Shown here piece by piece: positions 45,901-57,654 of a stretch of 64,000 nt of DNA. The translations under genes and the position numbers were made by a program. The DNA lies in contig NC_068340.1 in assembly GCF_014633365.1 (NCBI RefSeq), positions 35,166,328-35,230,327 of the forward strand, read 5' to 3'. Below the pieces are notes generated by a model. The model was not told where the DNA came from. It was given only the letters and a program-made list of their open reading frames with translations, and ran no database searches. The stretch comes from Diospyros lotus. Taxonomy: Eukaryota > Streptophyta > Magnoliopsida > Ericales > Ebenaceae. Positions within the stretch are counted from its first letter, which is position 1, and each line of letters starts with the position of its first letter.

Positions 45901-46693
45901 CATATATCTTGTGCACGGTTGGCAACAGGTACACATGCATAATGTGATCAAAGATGGACCTAACAAAATGCATAACAAAGCTGAAAACTTTGAAGTAACG
46001 TTCTAGTGTTAATCGTGGCAATCTCAAGCTAGGAAGTCTGGCATCCCAGGCTGTCAAAAGAAAAGCCTGCCATCCTAATGAGTTACAAGTGGCTTTAATA
46101 CACCCCTAGATGCAAATATGGCAGTTTGTTGTGTACCGCCTACATAGATGCCATGTTTGTGCATGATCATATGCATGCAATTGCAAATTGCAGTTTCATA
46201 TGAACTGTTGCAGCATGATATGCATGAAATAAGGGGCTTCTTCCATTATCATCTCAAAAGAGCTATTTGTATTTGTTTTATTACCTGGTCGATGAAGGAA
46301 TTACATCCTTATACTCCTAACTTGGGGTTTTTTTTACTGCAGATATTCATGGCCAGCTCAGAGAAGTTCCATGCTGAGGCAGACAAGAATTACTGGAAGA
46401 CAATTGCAGAGCTCATTCCTAATGAAGTACCAGCAATAGAAAAGAAGAGAGGGAAAAAAGAGCAGGAGAAGAAGCCATCATTTGTCGTGCAAGGGCCAAA
46501 GCCTGGGAAACCAACTGACCTAGCTAGGATGCGGCATATTCTCATAAAGCTCAAGCACAACACTCCTCCACACCTGAAGCTTTCACCTCCACCAGCTCCC
46601 ACCAAAACTGGTGCTGGTGCTGGTGCTGCCTCAGACGCTCCTCCAAAGTCTGCAACTGTAGCAACCTCAGTTGAAGTGGTGGCCGTAGCTTGA
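42970..46693 (+). CDS. Clathrin light chain
   Basis: Three exons: 42970-43376, 44928-45081, 46343-46693, giving 303 residues. The N-terminal 130 residues are acidic, Ser/Pro-rich and disordered, ending in [20 protein letters not shown], the conserved segment in plant light chains. From about residue 133 a charged coiled coil ([20 protein letters not shown]) binds the clathrin heavy chain. It continues through exon 3 to [15 protein letters not shown] and the plant-specific [20 protein letters not shown]. The C-terminus is an Ala/Pro tail. The product is a coat subunit of clathrin vesicles at the plasma membrane and trans-Golgi network. It resembles Arabidopsis CLC2 (At2g40060). Both introns split the coiled coil. 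The start is the first in-frame ATG after the TATA box. Confidence 0.93.
43767..44226. mobile_element. hAT-like MITE in clathrin light chain intron 1
   Basis: The left end GGCTTTGTTTGGGAGAG pairs with the reverse complement of the right end, AAGAGTGTTTCAGAGAG. Internal sequence shows repeated GGATGG/AATGTAAAA phrases. The ends resemble the GTTTGG-type termini of the intronic element in anthranilate synthase. Confidence 0.5.
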
Positions 46694-47209
46694 ACATATA
46701 TAAAGACAGTTAGTTTTACAAGCATTTTGTATTCTACTGTGTTTGTCATAATACCGCATTAAGTCTCTTGCCTTCTACTTGGAGTCCACCAATTAGATGA
46801 CCCAATGTAACAACTTTTATAGCTATTATGCCTGTTCTTCTGGTTGTCTTGACGTTGGAACTTCTGCTTTGTTTATGTACCAAGCTTTCTCCTAATACTA
46901 CCTAAAATCATGCGGCGGGGGCATCATCTGTTTGCCTGGGTTTCATTGCGCAATTTGAGTTAAAAGCAACTAGAACGAGAATTTTGATCAAAGTCTAGGG
47001 TGCCTCATTTTTCAGAATCTGATAACTTGTAGGTGTGGTTCAGCATTTGAGTTTAGAATACAACAATACTGAACACGATGAACTTCCATTATAACTCTAT
47101 ATGCTTCATATAATCCGATTGTATTTTCAAAATTCACCTATGACTGACGGGGATTCAACTACAACTACCAATTAATGGACAAGAAAAGTAGCTAATATCA
47201 TAGGAATAG
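46694..47209. other. Convergent 3' untranslated regions
   Basis: The 516 bp between the stop codons of the clathrin light chain (+) and the BPP-like gene (-) must hold both 3' untranslated regions and both cleavage sites. No clear AATAAA was seen on the plus strand; TATTCTA and TCATAATACC occur instead. Overlapping transcripts are possible. Confidence 0.5.
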
Positions 47210-50200
47210 TCACCTATCCTGAACAGTAGCAGACGATTGGCCGCCTTTATAGCTGTTAACATCGTCTTCCAGTTCACTTCCATCTACACACAGGCCGTTG
47301 TTGTTGACACTCGCTTCAGAACTGGTATTACCGCTGCTTGTAAGAAGAAGGGAGTCCGAAACACTAACTGTCCTCTTGGGTGTTGGCGCTGATCTCACAC
47401 TGTACATAGAGGATGCTGGTCTGTTTGTCATCGACGGCCGTAAATTACCACGAACCCGCTGCCTTACATCCTGCTCAATAGCATGTACAGTCAATAAGAC
47501 AATAGAAAATTGCTTCGGCACAAAACGCATGAAAAATAGACACAAAATTGAATGTAGAGAATAAAGGATTTGGAGTTCACATGATTAAGAGTGAGATTAG
47601 TCACAGATTGACTAGCCTAAAAAGTTAAGAGAGACGGTAAGATGGCTTGACGTGAAAAATTTGAACATTTTTTATGGGACAGGCATAAGAAGATGTGAAG
47701 ACGATATTTTGCAACAAGAAGAAACTCATAACGGACAACGTGGCATACCATATGCCTTATGGCCATATCTAGAGATTTCTTTGAAAGTGTTCTTCCAAAG
47801 CCCAAGCTGTCGGGGGATGAAGATTTCCCAGATAAGTTACTGTGTGGAGAATGTTTGCCATCTTGTCTCGGTGACACCAGTTTCCTCATATTTACTACTC
47901 TTTCCACTGTCTTAGTTCCGACTAAAACAGGGCTCACATTGTCTTTAGCTTTGGCGTATGAACGATTGACTGCAGGAAGAGAGCTTCCACTGCTGCGAAT
48001 AATCCCATTAGGGGGTCGACTCTGTGAGGGAGAACATGACTGCCGTCTGACCCTTCCATGAACAGCAGGCTCAACAGAAGAAGAACGGGCAGTGGGTTTT
48101 CCAGGCCTGCCCCTAGCAGCTGAAAGCGGCCTGTCAGGAAGACAAGTCCTCAAATTTGGTGGTGCATCAAGGGAGAAGCCAGGCATCTCTGATGGGTTCC
48201 ATGGTCTTGGCCTCACTGTTGGAGAACTAGCACGCAGTGGCACTGGATTTGTAACTGTTGTGGAACCTGACTTTGTAACTGAGGAAGTAGACTTTCCTGG
48301 ATTAGTTGCTGCGGACAGATTGCCTGCTGCATGAGTTGGTATTGCTGTCCTTGAAGTGGTCTTAGATGCAGGTAATGTGGATCTACCTGTCGAAGTTGAA
48401 GGTCTAGCAGTAGTCCTTAACAAAGACGGAGAGGATCTTGCAGGAACTTTGGGCTGACTTGAAGGCAGCGTAGTCCGAGATGTAGGTGTAGAAGACCTCG
48501 ACAGTTTAGACATGTTGGCTGAGGTGGGCTTAGAAACTGTGGTCAACATGGATTTTGATGCCGTGGTCATAGACTTAGACGCAGTGTTGATTGTGGGTTT
48601 TGATGCCAAAGTCATTGTGGAGCGTCCAATTGGTGTTGCAGGTCTTGATCCCAGACCCCCTGATGATGATGGTCTGCAAACAGCTGCACTTGAAGGATTT
48701 AACCCAAGAGAAGAAGATGACTGTCTAGATGCTAAGTTGCTCCTGGCAGCAGGCTCAGGTTGGCAATTTGCCAGCTGCAGTTTACATTAAATAAATAATA
48801 AAACAACATGAGTTCTTGATTTCAGGCTGGTGTAAACTCAATATATTTGAATAAGGTACTTAAATTGGAAGCAATTTTGGTCACTTCGAGAACTAACTAT
48901 GGATTTTAAGCACATGAACTTGAACATATATGGAAGGAGCATTTTTCCTTAATAGTTCCCATGTATTTTAATCTCTCAAAAGCTTCTCGGTGGTGGAAGG
49001 GCTTTTCAAAAACCATACGCCACTCTTATAAGCAATAGACAAGAATTATTTGGCTTGTATTAGCAATAAATTCTTTTTTCTTTCTTTTTTGATCCCTGTG
49101 CATTTGTTTGTTGGGTGGTGAGGGGATTCAGACAATCTATAAGCAAACTGTTTTTCCATGCCCAAATCTCCCTCTCCATACCTGAACATTATTTCTAATA
49201 AAAAAAGAAAGCTAGAAACCTCATTTGCAAACTTAGCTGAAAAAATAATAAAGAAACAAAAAAGCACATTTGTCAAAGCATAAAAGGAAAAGATCAAAAT
49301 ATGACATTCTTGACTTTCGCAAACTCTCCAGTTGCAAAAGAAACACAAAAGCTCATTTGTCAAAATATGACATTCTTGACTTTTCACTACTCAAAAACAT
49401 TTAGTAAAACTTGAACAACATAGATGAGCATAACAAGTAATTTGATGGCTTACAAACTCTCTGTTGCATATGTCGAGCCTGATTCAATTTATGACACTTA
49501 CACAAAGCAGCCCCCAAAACCTAGACAGATTAGGAATTATATTCGAATTAAGAGTTCTATTTGCCCTAGTTTTCATCTATAAATATATGGACATAATTCT
49601 TGTAATTGTAATCTTCCAAAAAATATTGAAAAACACCTAGTGCAGCTGTGAATATAAGTATTCTTTGCTGAACCAGGTAAATTTTGTCTTTTGTGTGTGC
49701 AATTTTATTCCAATTTTTTTTTTTTTTTGGCCTGATTCATTCCCTTGCACTCGCCAGTTAGACAGACCTAATGTTTGAAAATCTACAATCGCAACTTCGC
49801 TTCTAGTACTGAGATGATGTGTAGTTGATATGAGAAATTAGATAGAATTTTCAATTTACACAAATGTCTTTACCATTCTGGTAATCCAGGTGAAAGATTT
49901 TGCTGAAAAATTCACCATCCGCACCTTGATTATCCTTCTTCTACACTTGGGACTAACATAAATGAAATTTTATGTTTTTGATTAATGGGAGAATGGAAGT
50001 GCTTGCAGAAAACCACTGTAATTTCATTTTATGATTATTTTATTGGATGCTAAATCATGCCTAAGTAAATTGTAACTATCAAATCATCTAAATTGTCCGC
50101 TTATTTACTTTCCCAACATCTAGTCATATGTGACCAACCTCTCATTCATAAGAAAGGGCAAAAACTCGCAGTTATTTATTAAAAGATGCACAGAGAAGTT

Positions 50201-53200
50201 TGAACACAGGATCTTTTGCCTACTTTAATGCAGTGTTTAATTTTTAACCATCAATTAACTTCAATGCAATATAATGTATGGGTATATGTTGAGATTACAG
50301 AATTGTAACAATATTTTTTATTGTCATTTCAATTTTCAATCCATTCCTATTTCTCAAGCACCTATAACAAATCTGCAAGAATCCACATACAAAAAAACTA
50401 ATTCAGTTAACCAAGCCCCTATAAAAATTATAACAGCGCATGTACAAAAACTCAGAAATAACTGCAGCAATTCTGGAAGCTCAGTAATTGCAGCAATATT
50501 TTCTTTTTCTGAATATTATTCATCTTAAGTGCGTTGGTCCACCAAAAAAAAAAAACTTTAAAGGACAAAAATCTTCAGTCCATATCTGATGGGGATGCTT
50601 CATTACCACTGGAAGAGAAGGAAAAGAGGATAAAGGGAGGCTCAAGCTAGAAACTTTAGACTAGATCTGGTTTTTCTCTGGCTGATACAGAAGAACTAAA
50701 GGAGGAAGGAAAAAAATAAAGAAAATGTAAGATGGAGAAAAAGTCAGAGATGGAGGAAGAAAGAAAAAAAGGCGCACCAAGTACTGAGGCTCTGGTCGTT
50801 GATGCTTGAGGGAGAGGGGGGGCTCTAGGTCACCAAACCTCAGGGGAGGAGGGAAGCTATAACAGATGCTCTCGGGAGGGGAGTAGACAAATACTCAGAA
50901 AGGGCAAGAAAGAAATGAAAACTAAACAAACATATTTTTGTTTTGGTGTTGAGTGAATATTGTGTTTTTGTTTTGGAAATGAAGACACACACCAAATATT
51001 TTTCTTGTTCTTTTTCCAAAATTTTAAAAATGAAAACTCTACTAAAAAATCAAAAGGGGCCTAAGCTATTAGAAAGATGAGTTGTTTTACTACTCATTTT
51101 CTCAACAGTCTACACTTCATTGGAAAAATAATGAATTAAAAAAGTTTGCTAACTACTTAATTGTGTATGGTAATATCATCCAATAACCTCAAAATAAAGG
51201 CAGTAGATTAAGTTAAACTTACAGCATAAAAACCACCAACCAGTATTTTATATTTTTCTCACTGGACATTGAAATCACAAGTTTACTTTCTATATGAGAG
51301 AGAAATAACAAACCGCGAGTCTATCAACTATCAAGTTGTATTCTAATGACATCTAATAACTTTTCAATCAGAAAAATCTATGGCTCAGTTTCAGTTATAG
51401 CTCTTACCCTAGATTTTAGTGCAGTAGGCCGAGCTTTAGGAGATCCAATTCTACTCGTAACTGTCTTTTCTGATTCAATCTCTAAAGAAGGGAAAGTTGG
51501 TGTACTAGGAGGAGTTACAAGCCTGAAAAAACAAGAAAAGAAAATCAAATGAATTATTGCCTCCAAAGACACATGTCTTGCCTCTGTTATATCAATGAAC
51601 CACAGCAACCTGATTCATCAAATAAGTCAGAAACTTAAGCCCATGTAATGGGCAACAAGTGGTTAAACAGGTTTAGCAAAAACACAAATCTATAAGAAGA
51701 TATGAAGAAAATTACGCCATGCAATTTTCTCCATGATTCCATATCCTCAAAGAGTGCAACTGCCAAAGGGTGAACAGACAGCTGGAAAACAGTTGATTGG
51801 GCAAATATTAAGATGTCTACAATCGGCGTTAGGAGAGCTGTCTATAAATAATCCATGCACTAGCCATGGTCCATTTTAGGTAACCTCCCATATACATATA
51901 CCATTTCTCTTGCAATTAATTTCTTGAGGGTTAGTCTTGATTTAGTTGCACTAGAAGCTTCAATCTGGCATAATACTTGGACAAGTTTCAGTTGTACCTC
52001 TTAAGGACCACGGAAGAAGCAGATGAGTAATTTTTTTTCTTCATTTCCTAAGTCTGTTAACTTGTTTGCTCTTTTTTCAAATATTTTATTTCTTTTCTCT
52101 CTCTTCCCTTTTTTACTCCAATGACTAGAAGCACGCTGGGTTGGAAAATCATTGGCTTTCAAACATAATGGAGAATTGATGCCAATTGCAATGTGCTAAT
52201 TTGAGGAACACAAAAACATCATGGCGTAATTATGATTTATGATCTACCATGAAGTGGTTAAAGTAGAGTCATTTTTGTTTAGCAGTTGTTATGTTAACAA
52301 AAACCTTGAAAAGAAAAGAGAACCATATCACAGCAATATTTTACCTGTTACACTAAACCCCTATGGTCAAGTTTTATTAATGTCTATCACCAACAACGGA
52401 ATAGGACAAGGTGACAAACTAGTGATAATTCCAAATACTAAAGAGATACCACATTACCAGTCATAATCATTTTTATCATTCTCAGAATTCAGGAAATCAT
52501 CAACAATAGTCTTCTGAGCTTCTGCAGATGATGTAATAGAAAACATTGGAGACGTGCACAGTTTTGATGCTGCCAACAGAAACAAGTGTGAGAAAACAAC
52601 CTCAATTTTCAAAGAATAATCAAGTAAGAAAAAGAGCTCAATAGATACTATTGTTCTTTTTGTTACAATATCATAATGATGAATAATACACCCAAAAAAA
52701 AAAGAAGCAATTCTTTGTTACTTTTGCACTAATTGTATACTGCACTAGGTCAACAAATTGTCAAAAAGTAAAACAAAACCATAATAGATTCACATGTAAT
52801 TAACAATTAAACAAAATAAAAACAACAAAAAAAACATAGAAGTTGCCAAAAAGGTCTAAAATCTGGAAAATATTAGACTATAGTGTTGCACGACTTTATC
52901 AATAATAGGTTAATTTTGTAATAATCACGTAGCCAGCCACTCTGCCTAACATGGAGTCTGGGGTAGTTGTTAAGATGACAATTATCAATTGTGTATATAA
53001 TTTTTATCAATTTATGGTTGTTATGATTATATAGAGATCTCTGGAAAGATTTATCAATTATCAGGATGGAGTGGATTGACTCTTTAACAAGCTTGGCGAA
53101 ATTATTTTTGTGCAACTATCACCGGGAAGTTGGTCGCCCCAACTAGACAATTATACCTAATTCTCCTAAATTGATAGGAAAATCATATCAAAGATCAATC

Positions 53201-53322
53201 AGGTTCATACCAACACGAGAATCAAACTCTGGCGAGTTCTGAAGGAGAAGAGTATTCCTTTCCTTCTCGCGTTTTCGCATCTCAAGAAACAATGCGAGCT
53301 CCTCTTCCTTATCCTTCATCAT
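47210..53322 (-). CDS. Basic Ser/Pro-rich microtubule-associated (BPP1/FLO11-like) protein
   Basis: Five exons in minus order, all in frame: 53322-53211, 52569-52458, 51522-51408, 48774-47749, 47470-47210. From the internal Met pair the protein is 541 residues. The order is: charged helix KDKEEELALFLEMRKREKER; a conserved NDKNDYDWLVTPPSTPTFPS; a long Ser/Thr/Pro-rich basic repeat region with SRPATPIGRST and TASKSM units; then SPTVRPRPWNPSEMPGFSLD, RTLSKKSLDMAIRHM and a C-terminal NLRPSMTN..SSMYSVRS segment. This matches Arabidopsis At2g40070, in a family shown to bind microtubules (BASIC PROLINE-RICH PROTEIN). The start is uncertain: the usual N-terminal 30 residues are broken in the genome (see 53323-53408). 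An ATG at 53375 opens only a 13-codon frame. The gene lies tail-to-tail with the clathrin light chain gene. Confidence 0.85.
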
Positions 53323-53408
53323 TATCGACACCCTCAGACTCCCAGCTGTCGCCTTTGATTCACTGACGGCTGCATTCAAGGTTCCTGCGCCCTAAAACTT
53401 CGATTCCT
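53323..53408 (-). other. Decayed N-terminal coding segment of the BPP-like gene
   Basis: On the minus strand one frame reads RNRSFRAQEP, then TGA, then MQPSVNQRRQLGV, then TGA. Another frame then gives SLRVSIMMKDKEEE. Arabidopsis At2g40070 begins, as I recall, MNRSFRAQES..MQ and reaches LRASMMKEKEEE about 25 residues later. The segment here therefore looks like that N-terminus with AGG in place of ATG, one stop, and an extra 8 bp (GGAGTCTG between CTG and AGG) that shifts the frame. It would now be 5' leader, with translation from the ATGATG at 53322. Confidence 0.55.
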
Positions 53409-55849
53409 CACCAAACCTTAAACTCTACAACCACGCAAACAGGCAAAATCACACCATATCCAGCTTTTAAACCCTAACTTCTCATCCAAAAGGACCAGAA
53501 ACAAGCTTTGACAGACCAAATGCACCATCAGCTCCCTTCAAAAGCAAAACTAACAGCTCCAGATCTGAAATTGAGCTCGAATATATTCAAATTCAAAAGC
53601 AATTATCGCAGAAAATGAATCCGCAATTCAATTCCCTCCACGAATCTCTTCTCGTGAGAAAGAGAAAGATTATGTTTTCGTGTGCGTTACGAAAGATTGC
53701 GCTTTCAGCTAACGGAGAAGGGCATTGTTGAGATGAAGAGGCGAAGAGGAGAGAGCCGGGGGCGAGGGAGTAGTGGCAGTGAATGTTAACAACAGTTCAT
53801 TCGGAGGCCATCATCGGGAGATAACAATAATGTGGGTAATTTGTACTTAAAAAATTATGTGGTTTCCGTTATTTGGACATAATTATCTTATCTTTTGTAA
53901 TTTAAAAATAATTTGTAAATTTTTTTAAGTAGATTTTTGTATAGACACTTTTTATGGTACAACCTATGTTAATTAAATTGATTAATTAAAATTTAAATTA
54001 AATTTAAATAAAAAAATAAAATATCTATTGATAAAAATTTCAATTGCTAAAACTATCAGGACCATGGGTTTTAAATTGACATTCCATTAGAAAAAAAAAG
54101 AATAAAAAAATATCAATAAATCTATTTAGATATTATTTATCCTGATAGAATTTCTTTTTTTACTCATTTTAATTATTAATGTTAAGATAATTATGTTATT
54201 TATTATTTTATTTACTAACAATACTTTTTCAATCACAACTCAAAATTTTTTTATAAGGTTAAAATTATATTTTTATTTTATTAAATATTATTAAAATAAA
54301 TATTAAATGACTTTCTATTTGAATAGATTCTAACCATTAAGTCAAGTCCAAAAAAATATATAGTTGATGTCTCATAGTCACTAATAAAATAAAATTTAAA
54401 CAACAAGAACATTAATGATGTAACAACAAGACAGTGTAATTGGAAATGAAAATTGTCTTCCCCGAGAAAAGGTTATTAGGTTATTAACTTATAAGACTTA
54501 AAGCTTAAGCGGTTAAGCGTCTCTAATGCTACCATTTATTATTATATTATAATAATGATGGTTATATAATAGATCATTTTAACTTGTTATTTTAAATTCA
54601 CCTCTATATATAATTATTTTGTATCCTTAAAAGGTTTGTATGTTTGTTTGCAAATTAGATGCGTAACTCGTGACATATATATATGTGTGTAAATAAAAAA
54701 ATATATTTAATAGTTAAAAATTAATTTTTTAATTTATTTCTAAGTAATATTTAAATTAAGATAAGTTTAGGTATAGTGGCAAAATTAGTTTTAAATTAAT
54801 TGTATATTTGATGTTATGGGTCGTCACTTCAAATTTTATTTACATAATTAATATTTATTTTATTAAGTAAATGTTGAAATATTTTTAAAAAATTATTTTA
54901 TTAACCTGATTTCATAATATTAAAATAAAGCATTTAATTTCATAATAGAGTAGATATAAGGTGCATAATTTAATAATAATTTTAAAAATAACATTCAAAT
55001 GCTATATATCAAATAAAATATTTAGAATCCATGGGATCAAACCCTAAGAACCACCATTTAGTTTTCACATGATTTTTTGTTGTTATTAACAAATGGATTT
55101 AAGAAGCACAAAATTTAATAATATAATTACAAAATTTAATAAAAGATACAATTAATTATATTCGGGAACCTCTATTTGGTGCACGTCAATTATTTTTGAT
55201 AATTGTTAAAAATAATCTTATTATATTACTTGTGTCGAGTCAGGTGTGTGGGATCACTATTTTCGATGGAGTTCATACCCCCTATACTCAAATTAAGAAT
55301 GTCGGACAAATGTTATATTGCTTGTGGTGAAAATAATTGTTAAATTCTCCAAATCTTATTATAATCAAAGATTGACATTTCAACATCAATTATATGATCA
55401 CGATGAAATGATCATTAAATCACCTTGAATGCAATATCTAACAAACATACATACATATAACTTTTAGGATATGAGCTTTTGCCACCAAACTAAAATTTCA
55501 TTAACATAATTTTATGATTAATTAAGAATAGGTAATGGAACAAATCCTTGCGAAAATGTCTCATATATGTGTTGCATGAAAATTAAAAACTATATATACA
55601 TGGTGGAAGGGTTAACTCACCAAGCGGTATAACTTTGTATTGATTCAAGGGATAGTTAACAATGAAGATTAATATCTGTTGTATACATGTGTCCCAATTG
55701 AGGGTTTTATCAGTATAATTAGGGACGACTTCGTCTCCCCAAAACAAGAAAAAAACCCCACTCTCTGACTGACCCACCCATCTAGTAATCATACAATTAA
55801 TTAAATAGGATATATATATATATTTACACACATCTGTATATATATATAC
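53409..55849. other. Promoter region of the BPP-like gene, then AT-rich intergenic sequence
   Basis: The first 400 bases are the likely 5' leader and promoter of the BPP-like gene (minus strand). From 53850 the sequence is strongly AT-rich with no open frame of note. At 55583-55849 a minus-strand frame continues from the exon-like segment 55850-55919 but reads through a TA microsatellite, so it is probably not coding. Confidence 0.45.
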
Positions 55850-55919
55850 CTCATGGCGTGCCCAGTGGCATGCTATGAGTAGGTAAAACTTCTTGAGCAG
55901 CTCATCATTCTCAATCAAC
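55850..55919 (-). other. Candidate additional exon of the downstream membrane-protein gene
   Basis: The segment is bounded by TTTTTACAG and GAG|GTATAT. It reads LIENDELLKKFYLLIACHWA then RHE. If exon 3 of the gene at 56148-57654 is spliced at 56152 (GTCAA|GTAATT) instead of running to its TAA, this segment joins in frame and creates a Lys at the junction. No convincing continuation after 55850 was found. I do not recognise the sequence. Confidence 0.35.
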
Positions 55920-56147
55920 CTGTAAAAACCATATACCCAAATGGCGTGACACATGAGACCTCCTAGCTAGGGATAATTTTTTTTTTTAATTATATACGTT
56001 AATTAATGATTTATATATAATTGACATGTGTTGGGGAAATCAAAGCCAAATTACCTGAAAACTGGCTGTGGAAGATTGATTAGCCCAAAGAAGATGAGGA
56101 AAACAAGAAAATCCAATGCTAAGGAATGGTCTTAATTTGTCTCTGAA

Positions 56148-57654
56148 TTACTTGACTCTTTCTTGTTGGAGAATCTTCTGATATCTGGGGATCCCATTCT
56201 TGCAAGCCGACACCTGCGCACGTGACACCCATGTGACATTAATTAATTAATTAATTAATATTGAATTGCTCGTACGTCCGTTTTCGTTATTTTCTTAATT
56301 AGTAATTAGGGGCAACGAGAAATAAGGTGAGGTGGATGTCATGTCAGTGTTATAATATCTGAATTTAGCAGTTTAATTGGGTAGCTAATTCATAAAGGCA
56401 AAGCATTATTATATATAAAGAAAGGGGGTGGTGGTTGACATTGTCTTCATCTAGAAGACGAATTAGATGCAAGCGAGTTACTTTCACGGTTGAGGTCAAA
56501 ATATGAAAGCTATGGGGGAGGGGAGGGGCCAGGCCAGGCCAGCCAACTTGGAAGGTCCCAATTTTCTCATTTCAAACCAGGAATAATTTCCATGCTTCAT
56601 GCTTCATTCTTTCCTATAATATCTACCCCCAATTTAATAAGGGTAAATTGGGAAAGTATTTAGATTTTGAAAATTATTTTAAAAAATATGTTTTTGTAAT
56701 TTGATTAAAAAAATGAGAAATAAATCTTATATTTATATCAAATTTCACCAGCATAATTTCCCTATTGTATAATTAAAAGCAAGTTTGATGGGGGCATTTG
56801 AGTCTTTCTCCTTCGAGATATATATATGGGTATTAAATATTAAATTACTTACAATTTGCATGAAAATCGAGTATATTTAAAAATTTTAGTGAATTTACAA
56901 GGTTGCCCCTGGTCATTAGGAGAATTTACGGGGAGCGAGGGAGTGAGAGAGAGAGTGTGTTTGGAACTTACAGCTTCAATGTCAATTTTGTAGACCAGAA
57001 GCTTCCTTCTCTCCCGGCAACTGGTTCTATACGCGACAACTACGTGGGCTACGGCCAAGGCCATCGAGCACAAGAACAAAGCCATCTCCATAGCTCGATT
57101 AACGCCTCCTCCTTCTCCTTCGTGGACAGCAACATCGCCGGCGGAATTCCCAAAAACAAACGGCGCTTTCAACGATACGAATAGCAAAGAACAAACAGAG
57201 CACACCGTCGCCGTCCCCAGATACGGCCCCCTCGAAAGACTCGGCCCGTCGCAGAAACTATAAACACCTAAAATCCAAAAGAGCACCAAACAAATTAATC
57301 AATAAACTGAAGATAGATTTACCGCCGGCCGGAACCGTGTTTTCCTGCAACCACTGAAAATAACTTACAGAGAATAAGAGCTGATCGGAGGAGGGAGACG
57401 AGGGGGATGTCGATGAGAGAGTAGCGGAAGTCGTAGTTGGTGAAGTGACAAGAGACGGTTCGGAGAGAGAGGGGGGAACTGGGGGGGAGAGAGGCCGACA
57501 AAAGGGCTGACGGGAGGAGAGCGTCGGCGACTGCGAGGAGGAGCGGGGCGGAGAAGAGGAGGAGGGAGACGAGCATGGCGAACAGGAAGAAGAGGATCTT
57601 GAATCCCCGAAGGATCCTGGCGACTGGCCGGCATGATTCCTTGGAGAAACCCAT
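56148..57654 (-). CDS. Uncharacterised multi-pass membrane protein (N-terminal homologue of At3g09690-type alpha/beta-hydrolases)
   Basis: Exons in minus order: 57654-57369, 57267-56972, 56213-56148, giving 215 residues to a TAA. It begins MGFSKESCRPVARILRGFKI and then a strongly hydrophobic segment (about residues 18-45). A conserved NYDFRYSLIDIPLVSLLRSA follows, then CVYSFCDGPSLSRGPYLG, then two more hydrophobic segments, and VVAYRTSCRERRKLL with IEAVSACKN near the end. The same pattern heads the Arabidopsis At3g09690/At5g02970 proteins, which continue into an alpha/beta-hydrolase domain. That domain is absent here, so this is either a short paralogue or a truncated gene. The 3' end is uncertain because of the candidate exon at 55850-55919. 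The function is unknown. Confidence 0.7.

Noticed and set aside
47298..48790. Plus-strand open frames opposite the BPP-like gene
   Set aside because: They are antisense shadows of the long Ser/Pro exon (47749-48774) and the last exon; they break at the splice sites of the minus-strand gene.
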